Of a stretch of DNA of 64,000 bases, positions 7,337-14,814 are shown piece by piece. The translations under genes were made by a program, and so were the position numbers. A model generated the notes under the pieces. It worked only from the letters and a program-made list of their open reading frames with translations. It made no database searches and had not been told where the DNA came from. The stretch is from Amycolatopsis sp. CA-128772 (GTDB lineage: Bacteria; Actinomycetota; Actinomycetes; Mycobacteriales; Pseudonocardiaceae): NCBI RefSeq assembly GCF_002904295.1, contig NZ_PPHG01000087.1, forward strand, positions 124,001 through 188,000, written 5' to 3'. Positions within the stretch are counted from its first letter, which is position 1, and every line of letters begins with the position of its first letter.

Positions 7337-8569
7337 TCACGAAGCCAGCGAGGACAGCGGCACCGCGAACACCGAACGGCCGCAGGTCTGGTCCTTCGCC
7401 GTGCAGTCGGCCGTCGACCACTCCGACTGGGACCACACCAGGCCGGTCGACCAGTCGTAGGTCAGCGCCTCCGGGTGGACCGCCCAGCAGGCCGTCGTGC
7501 CGGTGCCGCAGGTGGCCGAGCTGCTCTTCGCCGTCGTCTGGGTCCAGAGCTGGCCGTTGATCGTGGCCGAGCTGTGGGCGACGTACCACTTGCCGTTGTT
7601 GGACAGCACGCCCTGCATGTTGCCCACGGAGCTGCGGAACGCCTCCGACGCAGCGCCGGTCAGCAGGTAGTCCGCGCCCGTCGGGAAGCGGTAGAGGCGG
7701 CCGTGGAGGCTCTGGTCGGAGAAGTACTCCGTCGTCACGATCGACGCCGGGGACGTGCTGCGGTCCAGCGACATCGACGAGAAGCACGGCACGCCGGTGT
7801 CGGAGGACATGCTGCAGGTGCCGCCCGCGTAGGTGTAGTAGCCGATCTGCATCATCGCGTACTTGTAGGTGTAGGCGGCATACCCGCCCGACGTCTTGCC
7901 GATCGCGTTGCTGGTCGTGTCGGTCATCTGCAGGATGTGCTTGGTGCTGAACACGCGGATGGCGGTCGACGTGCTGCCCTCGGCCGTCACGTAGATCTTG
8001 TCGCCGTACCAGGCCATCCCGCCCATGTGCGCCTGCGCGGCGGAGAAACTGCTGCCGGTGCTGTCCGGCACGGCGAGGTAGAACATCCGGTACGACGGCG
8101 AAGCCGGGTTGTCGTAGTTGATCGCTTGGATCCGCGCGTCGTTGTAGCGGCCGAGCGCGTCGGTGCCGTGCCAGCCGGACAGGATGATCTTGTCGTCGCC
8201 CCACTTGCCGTCGTCGTCGGCGTCCCCGGAGGTCGTGATGCCCTGCGGGCTCCACGTCGTCGTCCCGGCGCGGTCGGCGTCCCAGCACATCGACTTGGTG
8301 GCCACGGGTGCCTTGGGCAGCGCGGCCTTTTCCGCGCCGGTGCACCCGGTCATGTCGTAGCTGGTGTCGTTGACGACGGTGTTCAGGCTGACGTTCGGCA
8401 GCGCGTTGTCCAGCGCGCTCAGCGCGGCGGCCGGGGTGGCGTGCCAGACCAGGTTCTGCTTGGTCGTCGTGGTCAGCGGGTCGCTGTAGGCGGCGCTCGC
8501 CGCCCCGGGCAGCGCCAGTGCGCCGGCCGCCACGGCCAGCGCGAGGAGGAGTACTTTCCGGATTCGCAT
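7337..8569 (-). CDS. Secreted beta-propeller-like protein (paralogue of the 24133 gene)
   Basis: A 410-residue exported protein with a Sec signal peptide (MRIRKVLLLALAVAAGALALPGAASA, cleavage after about residue 26). The mature part has repeated beta-rich blocks such as AHMGGMAWYGDKIYVTAEG, AIRVFSTKHIL and SMSLDR, suggesting a propeller fold, and several Cys pairs. The same blocks occur in the protein at 24133-25323 (AGGMSWYGDYLYVAD, MRVFDMRKIL, SISLDR), so the two are distant paralogues. No catalytic motif is recognised. Upstream lies a cluster of TGTAC motifs shared in style with the paralogue. Confidence 0.82.
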   Translation of the reverse strand: MRIRKVLLLALAVAAGALALPGAASAAYSDPLTTTTKQNLVWHATPAAALSALDNALPNVSLNTVVNDTSYDMTGCTGAEKAALPKAPVATKSMCWDADRAGTTTWSPQGITTSGDADDDGKWGDDKIILSGWHGTDALGRYNDARIQAINYDNPASPSYRMFYLAVPDSTGSSFSAAQAHMGGMAWYGDKIYVTAEGSTSTAIRVFSTKHILQMTDTTSNAIGKTSGGYAAYTYKYAMMQIGYYTYAGGTCSMSSDTGVPCFSSMSLDRSTSPASIVTTEYFSDQSLHGRLYRFPTGADYLLTGAASEAFRSSVGNMQGVLSNNGKWYVAHSSATINGQLWTQTTAKSSSATCGTGTTACWAVHPEALTYDWSTGLVWSQSEWSTADCTAKDQTCGRSVFAVPLSSLAS

Positions 8570-8601
8570 GGGCAGCAGTACGCCAGCCGGGGATCCAAAT
8601 C

Positions 8602-8632
8602 CCGTACACCGGCGTTGTACACCTCGTGTACC
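8602..8632 (-). promoter_or_regulatory. TGTAC repeat cluster upstream of the secreted propeller gene
   Basis: Three GTACAC/GTGTAC elements lie 33-63 bases before the 8569 start: CCGTACACC at 8602-8610, TTGTACACC at 8615-8623 and TCGTGTACC at 8624-8632. The last two form an inverted repeat. The paralogous gene at 24133 has two TTGTACGG repeats in the same position, suggesting a shared regulator. Confidence 0.45.
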
Positions 8633-8699
8633 GCCCGGCTCGATGCGGCTGGACGCTGACCGGGTAACCGGGCCTACCGGCGATCAGCCAGGCCCTAGC

Positions 8700-9778
8700 T
8701 GTACTTGGCCAGGACGTTGGTGGCGGGAAGGTGTTGGTTGACGTGGGGAGAGCCTCCGGTTGAGGTGTGGCTTGTCTAGGACCCACGCCAACCGGAGGCT
8801 CTCGTGTCTCACCGTAATGCCCGGACCACCTTCCTGGGCAGGCTGCTGATTGTCCAACGCCACCAGGCCGGATGGCCACAAACACACATCGCGTCCGCGA
8901 TGGGGGCGTCCCGCACATGCGTGAAGACCTGGCTGGACCGCTACGCCGGCGAGGGCGAACCCGGGCTGCGTGACCGATCCTCGCGCCCGCACACCTCGCC
9001 CCGGCGGACCAGCAGCGAGCTCGAAGCGCGGATCGTGACGTTGCGGCAGCGTGAACGCCGCGGCCCGGACTGGCTGGGCCACGAACCCGGTGTCCCGACA
9101 CGCACGGTGTCACGGGTGCTGGCCCGCCACCAGATCCCGCGGCTCGCCGCGGGAGGACCCGATCACCGGGCAGGTCATCCGGTCCAGCAAAACCACGGCC
9201 GTCCGCTACGAACGCGACCGGCCGGGCGAGCTGGTCCACATGGACGTCAAGAAGATCGGCCGCATCCCCGACGGCGGCGGCTGGCGAGCCCACGGCCGGG
9301 CCCAGCGGGAAGCCACCCGCGACCGCAGCCACAAGATCGGCTACGACTACGTCCACTCCCTGGTCGATGACCACTCCCGCCTGGCCTGCTCCGAATCCTC
9401 CCGGACGAGAAAGGACCCACCTGCGCTGCCTTCCTCACCCGGGCGATGACCTACTTCGCCGGCCACGGCATCACCCGGATCGAACGGTTGATGACCGACA
9501 ACGCCCTGGACTTACCGCTGGTCACTGCGTGAGATCTGCGCCGAACACAGCATCCGGCAGACGTTCATCAAACCCCACTGCCCGTGGCACAACGGCAAAG
9601 TCGAACGCCTCAACCGCACCCTGAAAACCGAGTGGGCCTACCGCCAAGCCTTCACCAGCAACACCGAACAGTAGCCCTTGCACCCTGGATCGAGCACTAC
9701 AACACTCAACGCCGCCACAGCGCACTCGGCGGTCACCCACCCATCAGCCGACTGCCACCAACCTGATGGCCAAGTACA
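8700..9778 (+). mobile_element. IS481-family insertion sequence with intact ends
   Basis: A 1079-base element bounded by inverted ends: the left begins TGTACTTGGCCA and the right ends TGGCCAAGTACA, with GTTGGTGGC/GCCACCAAC further in. It is flanked by a 5-base direct repeat CTAGC at 8695-8699 and 9779-9783, the target duplication. The transposase inside is broken by frameshifts, so the copy is dead unless helped in trans. The surviving duplication suggests a fairly recent insertion followed by decay. Confidence 0.9.
8804..9766 (+). pseudogene. IS481-family DDE transposase, multiply frameshifted
   Basis: The reading moves across three frames. MSHRNARTTFLGRLLIVQRHQAGWPQ and the helix-turn-helix ASRTCVKTWLDRYAGEGEPGLRDRSSRPH are in the first. 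DPITGQVIRSS through GELVHMDVKKIGRIPDGGGWR (first catalytic Asp) to YVHSLVDDHSRLA is in another. AFLTRAMTYFAGHGITRIERLMTDNA (second Asp) follows, then YRWSLREICAEHSIRQTF and CPWHNGKVERLNRTLKTEW (catalytic Glu), a TAG after TEQ, and finally APWIEHYNTQRRHSALGG. All three DDE residues survive, but at least four frame breaks separate them. Confidence 0.9.
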
Positions 9779-9845
9779 CTAGCTGTACTGACCACGGAGG
9801 CCTCCGGATCCGGTGTGGATTTCGACATCTGCACCGGCTACCTGC

Positions 9846-10100
9846 AGGCCCTCGTTTCCCACCGTAACGCCCCATTGTCTGAGATCCGCTGGCTCGGTGA
9901 GCCGTGGCTGACCGATGGTCACTGCGGCGAGCCGCCGAGCGGTTACCAGTTGCGGTCGCCACCGCGAAACGCTGGGCCGACCGCTACCGCGCCGAAGACA
10001 CACCGCCGGCATCATCGGCCGCTTCTCGCGGCCCCGGAACCGCCCACACCGGACGCCCACCCGACTCGAGCGGTGGGTTCCGGCCGGGTCTCCGGCCGGC
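9846..10100 (+). pseudogene. Remnant of a second IS481-type transposase N-terminus
   Basis: Fragments in different frames recall the N-terminal DNA-binding part of a different IS481-type transposase: SHRNAPLSEIRW at about 9846, then WSLRRAAERLPVAVATAKRWADRYRAED at about 9913-9998, then fragments around PTRLERW near 10060. The remaining 170 bases to the ABC permease stop hold nothing recognisable. The catalytic domain and ends are gone. The stretch 9784-10272 has no intact gene. Confidence 0.7.
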
Positions 10101-10272
10101 CGGTCCGCCGCCACCAGCACGACGGCCCGGGTGATTTCACCGACCGCGCCACCGTTCTGCAGCACGGGAACGCCACCACCGCAGCCCCCTACCGCTACGG
10201 CGACCCAAGATCGGGTCGAGCTCCCTGGCCCACCCGCCGGCCGCGTCACCAACCCTACGGGTCAGCCACCCC

Positions 10273-12474
10273 CTACTCCTCCCGTAGGTGCTCCAGGCTC
10301 GCGGTGCGCCACAGGGCCGGCAGCGTCACCGCGGTCACCAGCAGGACCGCCGCGGCCGCTGTTGCCACAAGGACGACGATCGTCGCCGGGTCGAACACCA
10401 TCGGGCGGTGCGCCACCAGCGTGAGCAGCAGCCAGTCGAGGGCCAGGCCGGCGAGCACCGCGACCGCCGCCGCTACCGCCACCGGGATCGCCAGCTGCCA
10501 CAGCAGGGAGCGGGCTAGCACTCCGCGTCCGACGCCGTTCGCCATCAGGGCGGCGAAGATGCTTCGCCGCTCCCGCAGCTGCTCCCACGCGGCGATCAGC
10601 AGGCTGCCCGCCGCGAACAGCAGCACCAAAACCGAACCCACCGACAGCACCCGCGTGATCAGCGCCGAGGTGCCGTCCCGTTCCGTGTCCAGCGAGCTCA
10701 CTATGCCGTTCCAGCCCACGAGGTTCCGCACCCGCTCGACGACCTCCGGCCCGGCGGCGGGGATCGTCGCGTTCGCGCTCAGTGCGACACCCGTCGCCGT
10801 GGCCAGTGCGGCCGGCGTGACCAGCAGGGGCGCTCCTTCCTGCGCCGTCACGTGGTATCCCGCCGCCGGTACTGTCCAATGTGGAGGCTTTGTGCGGTCG
10901 GCGCCGTCGGACCAGAGCCGGTCCCCGGGTGCGATGCGGTCCGTCGCGTAGACGTCTCCGTCGCGGCAGCCCGCGATCGCGAGTTCGGCGCACGTCCGCA
11001 CGGCGAGGGAAAACTCCTCCCCCGCCGCGTTCTGCAGCAGGCCGTGGGTCTCCACCGGCACGCCGGCCAGCCCGGGCAGCGCACGCAGGGCCGTGGCGAA
11101 TTCCCGGGCGCCGGCCACGCTCGGGGCGAAGGCGGTCGCCAGCACGCGGACATCTCCCGACGGGGGCCGGTCGCTCTCGGTGCGGGCGTAGACGCCCTGC
11201 AGGGCAATGGATCCGGCCAGCACCACGGCGATGCCGCTGACCAGGCGCGCGGCCGTCGCGCTGTCGAGCTGGAGCCGGCGCACGGCCAGCAACCAGGCCG
11301 GCGAGCCGCCGCCGAGCAGACCCGCGACGCGCTCCACCAGCCACGGCAGCACCACCGGAACCGCCGCGAGGACCAGCACCACGCCCGCGATGACGAAGGG
11401 ATCCCGGGCGTCTTCCGCGCCCAGCCGGCCGGCGAGCAGCGCCCCGCCGGCGGCCAAGGGCAGCAGGCGCCACCACAGCTTCCGCCGGACGCGCGTCCCG
11501 CGCCGCACGACCCCCAGTGGCTCGATGACGACCTTGCGCAGGGCGAAGACGGCCGCCGCGCAGGCCAGCAGCGGCAGCGCCACCAGGACCGGGCCGCCGA
11601 GGCGCCAGTCCGGGACGACGTCGGCGGCGAAGATCCCGCCCCGGAACGCGGAGACGGTGATCCGCGGGACGAGCACGCGCACGAGCAGGAACAGCCCCGC
11701 CCCGACGGCGAGCCCGGCGAACGCGCCGAGCAGCGCCTCGCCGGCGGCGATCCGGCTGACCTGGCCGCGGTCCGCGCCGACCAGCCGCACGGCGGCCAGC
11801 CGCCGGTCGCGGGCGGCCGCGGCGAGCCGGGTGCTCGCGACGACGAAGACGAACACCGGGACCAGGCACGTCGTCGCCCCGACCACGACCAGCAGCGCCT
11901 CCAGGGGATCGAGGCCGCGCCGGATCGGGGCGCCGCCGAACCCGCTCACCGGGTGGGCCTGTGACGGCCTGGCGAAGCTCTCGGTGCCGACGTAGAAGTA
12001 CAGCTCGTTCGGCCCGGTCAGCCCGGTGTCGCCGATCGTGCCGATCACCCGCTGCGGAAACCGCGGGCGCAGCAGTTCCCCCTCCGGGGACCGCAGGAGG
12101 GCCGCGAGCGCCGGGGAAAGCACCGCCTCGCCGGGCCCCGGCAGCCGGTCGACGCCCGGGGCCGCGGGCCGCCGCGGCCCGGTCGGCTGCACGAGGTAGC
12201 CCTGCAGGCCCCGGCCGCGGAACTCGTCGGTCCGCTGGACGGCGCGGACCGGATCGACGCCGTCGACGGCCTCGGCGACGGGCGTGCGCGCGGCCGAACG
12301 ATCGGCCCGCGCGGCCAGCATGTGCGGCAGCGACGTCGCACTGAGCAGGACGACGACCCCGAGCCCGACGCCGGTCGCGGTCAGGGCCAGCCGCGCCCAC
12401 GCGGTCCGCGCGCCACCGCCGCCGAGGGCGAGCCGCAGCCCCAGCGCCAGGTCGCCCGGCCAGCGCCGGCTCAC
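10273..12474 (-). CDS. FtsX-like ABC transporter permease
   Basis: A 733-residue permease of the FtsX/MacB type: an N-terminal helix (about 26-50), a large extracytoplasmic domain (about 50-195), three helices (about 196-330), a duplicated second half with its own extracytoplasmic domain (about 430-610), and three C-terminal helices ending before TLPALWRTASLEHLREE. The GTG start overlaps the ATPase stop (GTGA). Such PadR-ATPase-FtsX operons usually handle drug or peptide export or lipid-II-targeting antibiotic resistance; the substrate here is unknown. Confidence 0.9.
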   Translation of the reverse strand: MSRRWPGDLALGLRLALGGGGARTAWARLALTATGVGLGVVVLLSATSLPHMLAARADRSAARTPVAEAVDGVDPVRAVQRTDEFRGRGLQGYLVQPTGPRRPAAPGVDRLPGPGEAVLSPALAALLRSPEGELLRPRFPQRVIGTIGDTGLTGPNELYFYVGTESFARPSQAHPVSGFGGAPIRRGLDPLEALLVVVGATTCLVPVFVFVVASTRLAAAARDRRLAAVRLVGADRGQVSRIAAGEALLGAFAGLAVGAGLFLLVRVLVPRITVSAFRGGIFAADVVPDWRLGGPVLVALPLLACAAAVFALRKVVIEPLGVVRRGTRVRRKLWWRLLPLAAGGALLAGRLGAEDARDPFVIAGVVLVLAAVPVVLPWLVERVAGLLGGGSPAWLLAVRRLQLDSATAARLVSGIAVVLAGSIALQGVYARTESDRPPSGDVRVLATAFAPSVAGAREFATALRALPGLAGVPVETHGLLQNAAGEEFSLAVRTCAELAIAGCRDGDVYATDRIAPGDRLWSDGADRTKPPHWTVPAAGYHVTAQEGAPLLVTPAALATATGVALSANATIPAAGPEVVERVRNLVGWNGIVSSLDTERDGTSALITRVLSVGSVLVLLFAAGSLLIAAWEQLRERRSIFAALMANGVGRGVLARSLLWQLAIPVAVAAAVAVLAGLALDWLLLTLVAHRPMVFDPATIVVLVATAAAAVLLVTAVTLPALWRTASLEHLREE

Positions 12475-13157
12475 CGGGTCACCTCGAGCTGCCTCGTCCG
12501 GCCGTCGCGTACGACCACTTCGCGGTCCGAGTACGCCGCGACGCGGGCTTCGTGCGTCACCAGAACCACCGCCGCGTCGCGCTCGCGGGGCGCCGTCGTC
12601 AGCAGCTGCATCACTTGCTCGCCGTTGAGCGAGTCCAACGCGCCGGTCGGCTCGTCGGCGAACACGACGCGGGGCGCCGTCACCAGGGCCCGGGCGACGG
12701 CCACCCGCTGCCCCTGCCCGCCGGACACCTCGCCCGGCCGGTTACGTTCGATCGCGGACAGGTCCAGTTCGGCGAGCACCTCCCGCGCCCGCTGCGCCGC
12801 GACCCGGCCGCGGACACCGTTCAGCCGCAGCGGCAAGGCCACGTTCTCCAGGCAGGTGAGCTCCGGGACCAGCCGGCCGAACTGGAAGACGAACCCGAAC
12901 TCGGTGCGGCGCAACGCCGAGCGCGCCCGGTCGGTCATCGCGGCCAGGTCCGCGCCCAGGTAGCGGACCGTCCCGGAGTCCGGCCGGACGATCCCGGCCA
13001 GGCAGTGCAGCAGCGTCGACTTGCCCGCCCCGGACGGGCCCATCAACGCCACCACCTCCCCCGCGCGCACCCGCAGGTCCGCGCCCGCGAGCGCCTCGGT
13101 GGACCTGTACGCCTTCCGCACGCCGGCGGCCTCCAGCAGGACCTCGCCGGCGCTCAC
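12471..13157 (-). CDS. ABC transporter ATP-binding protein (MacB/LolD-like)
   Basis: A 228-residue ATPase with Walker A GPSGAGKST (about 40-48), Q-loop FVFQFGRLVPELT, signature VSGGQGQRVAVARAL, Walker B RVVFADEPTGALD and the H-loop VLVTHEARVA. It is of the family that pairs with FtsX-like permeases. The start is the GTG at 13157, with a strong GGAGGAGGT ribosome site 3-4 bases upstream, and it overlaps the PadR stop by four bases. The longer upstream frame lies within the PadR gene and is not used. Confidence 0.92.
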   Translation of the reverse strand: MSAGEVLLEAAGVRKAYRSTEALAGADLRVRAGEVVALMGPSGAGKSTLLHCLAGIVRPDSGTVRYLGADLAAMTDRARSALRRTEFGFVFQFGRLVPELTCLENVALPLRLNGVRGRVAAQRAREVLAELDLSAIERNRPGEVSGGQGQRVAVARALVTAPRVVFADEPTGALDSLNGEQVMQLLTTAPRERDAAVVLVTHEARVAAYSDREVVVRDGRTRQLEVTR

Positions 13158-13675
13158 GCGACCTCCTCCGCCAGCCGGCCGAGCCGGGCCGCGGTCAGTT
13201 CCAGCCACCGGAGGTCAGCCTCGAGGTGGAACAGCGCGTGGTCGCAGATCAGCTGGTCGACGAGGTCGCCGCCGGTCTTGCGGCGGGTCAGCTCGCGCAT
13301 CGCGTCGAGGTGGGCGGCCCGCTGGACGTCGAGGACGTCGGCGGCGGGCCGCCCGGACAGCAGGGCGAGCACGACCTTGGTGTACAGCGTGTTCTGCAGG
13401 TAGGCGTCCGGCTTTTCCGGGGTCGCCAGCCAGCTGCCGACGTCGGCGACCCCGGCGTCGGTGATCGCGTAGCGCTTCCGCTCGGGGCCGCCGTCCACCT
13501 CGACGCCGTCGGCCTCGACGAGACCCTGCTTCAGCAGCCGGGCCAGCGTCGAGTAGACCTGGCCGTAGTGCACCCGGCGGTCGTGCCCGAAGCGGTCGTC
13601 GAAAGCCCGCTTCAGGTCGTAGCCGTGCCGCGGGCCGTTCTCCAGCAGCCCGAGCAGGGTGAGTCCGATCGACAT
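13154..13675 (-). CDS. PadR-family transcriptional regulator
   Basis: A 173-residue PadR regulator: the winged helix is seen in SIGLTLLGLLENGPRHGYDLKRAFDDRFG and VHYGQVYSTLARLLKQGLVEADG, with the wing at GPERKRYAITDAG, and a C-terminal helical dimer domain. It is first in the operon with the ABC transporter and likely represses it. Its start is either ATG 13675 or the in-frame GTG 13684. No Shine-Dalgarno is seen, and a TATAGT hexamer lies just upstream, so the message may be nearly leaderless. An operator-like palindrome overlaps the start region. Confidence 0.92.
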   Translation of the reverse strand: MSIGLTLLGLLENGPRHGYDLKRAFDDRFGHDRRVHYGQVYSTLARLLKQGLVEADGVEVDGGPERKRYAITDAGVADVGSWLATPEKPDAYLQNTLYTKVVLALLSGRPAADVLDVQRAAHLDAMRELTRRKTGGDLVDQLICDHALFHLEADLRWLELTAARLGRLAEEVA

Positions 13676-13683
13676 GCCGACCA

Positions 13684-13702
13684 CTATACACCGCGTGTAT
13701 AG
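13684..13702 (-). promoter_or_regulatory. 19-bp palindromic PadR operator overlapping promoter and start
   Basis: CTATACAC and GTGTATAG form perfect 8-base arms around a CGC centre. It touches the alternative GTG start at 13684 and contains a TATAGT-like -10 on the minus strand, so a bound PadR dimer would block its own promoter. ATA/TAT-rich dyads of this type are typical of PadR sites. Confidence 0.75.
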
Positions 13703-13718
13703 CCGGAGTGCATAGTGA

Positions 13719-14576
13719 TCACCCTTCCGGGAGCGCGGCGGCCAGCACGGCCTTCAGCGGCGTCGCCGGCCGGCCCAGCAGCGCCTCCAGGTCGGGCCCG
13801 GCGGCGGCGAACTCGCCGCGGCGGGCGGCCCGGAACATGCCGAGCAGCAGCTCGGCCCGGGCGGCCGGAACGCCGTGGCCGGTCAGGGTGGCCACCCAGT
13901 CCTCGTCCTCGGCGACGACGCGCCGGATCGGCCGGCCGACGAGCTCGCCGAGCAGAACGGCGACGTCCCGGAGGTCGAGGGCCACCGGCGCGGTAAGCGG
14001 CGGCGTCGGCCCGTCGAACCGGCCCTCGCCGGCCAGGACGATCGCCGCGGCTTCGGCCAGATCGGCGTGCGCCGTCCACGCGACCGGCCCGTCGGCCGGC
14101 GCGACCAGCTCCCCGGTCCGCAGGGCCTCGCCCAGCAGCAAGGGCACCGTGCTCGCGTAAAAGCCGTTGCGCAGCGCGGCGTACGGCGCCTCCGCCAGCC
14201 GGCGCTCGGTCGCGGCGTGGTCGGCCATCGGCGCGAACAGCGAATCCGCGGCCGCGGCCTGGTGGCTGGTGTACAGCACGCGCTTGACCCCCGCGTCACG
14301 CGCGGCCTCGATCGCCGCGACGTGGTGCGCCACGGCCGCGTCGCCGGTCTCGTCGGTCGAGACGACGAGGACCTGCGCCGCCCCCTCGAACGCCCCGGCC
14401 AGGGAGGCCGGATCGGCGAAGTCGCCGCGGCGCACGCGGACCCCCTGCGCGGCGAGCCCGGCCGCCCGGGCCGGGTCCCGGACGCTGACGCCGATCCCGG
14501 CCGCCGGAACCCGCTCGAGCAGCCGGGCGACGACCTGCGAACCGAGCTGCCCGGTGGCGCCGGTGATGACGATCAT
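13719..14576 (-). CDS. NAD(P)-binding oxidoreductase, QorB/NmrA-like
   Basis: A 285-residue atypical short-chain dehydrogenase of the QorB (NADPH:quinone oxidoreductase 2)/NmrA type. The Rossmann motif is at the start (MIVITGATGQLGSQVVARLL, GxTGxxG), followed by VRRGDFADPASL, VLVVSTDE, YTSHQAA and ALRNGFYAS, as in QorB. Length matches the family (about 286). ATG 14576 was chosen because it begins directly with the Rossmann strand; the longer frame to 14636 overlaps regulatory repeats. It lies next to, but not overlapping, the PadR-ABC operon. Confidence 0.85.
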   Translation of the reverse strand: MIVITGATGQLGSQVVARLLERVPAAGIGVSVRDPARAAGLAAQGVRVRRGDFADPASLAGAFEGAAQVLVVSTDETGDAAVAHHVAAIEAARDAGVKRVLYTSHQAAAADSLFAPMADHAATERRLAEAPYAALRNGFYASTVPLLLGEALRTGELVAPADGPVAWTAHADLAEAAAIVLAGEGRFDGPTPPLTAPVALDLRDVAVLLGELVGRPIRRVVAEDEDWVATLTGHGVPAARAELLLGMFRAARRGEFAAAGPDLEALLGRPATPLKAVLAAALPEG

Positions 14577-14612
14577 GGTGAACCCCGCTCTGTTGACGAT
14601 GATACTACCCAC

Positions 14613-14632
14613 GTTAGCATCATCGTTAGCAT
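14613..14632 (-). promoter_or_regulatory. Direct repeats upstream of the QorB-like gene
   Basis: GTTAGCAT occurs twice, at 14613-14620 and 14625-14632, spaced 12 bases start to start, with a related GATGATACT nearby. A regulator binding about one helical turn apart (for example a HxlR-type redox sensor, as for QorB in other bacteria) could use it. No such regulator gene is adjacent. Confidence 0.45.
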
Positions 14633-14814
14633 GCATAAGTTACCACTGGAACCGAGCGGTCCCGCGCACCGCGATCGGCGGTGAGTTATCACCCTTCAAC
14701 GGGATTACGCGTTTCGTGCACATTTTTGCCTGTGGTGTAACAACTTTCGGACTTCCCGCGCCATACGGGACGGCGCTCGCGCCAGTCCGGTCCCCGCCGT
14801 ACGAGGAGTTCGTG

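Noticed and set aside
8684..9082. An open frame on the minus strand across the IS left end.
   Set aside because: Antisense to the transposase; no homology and typical of high-GC shadows.
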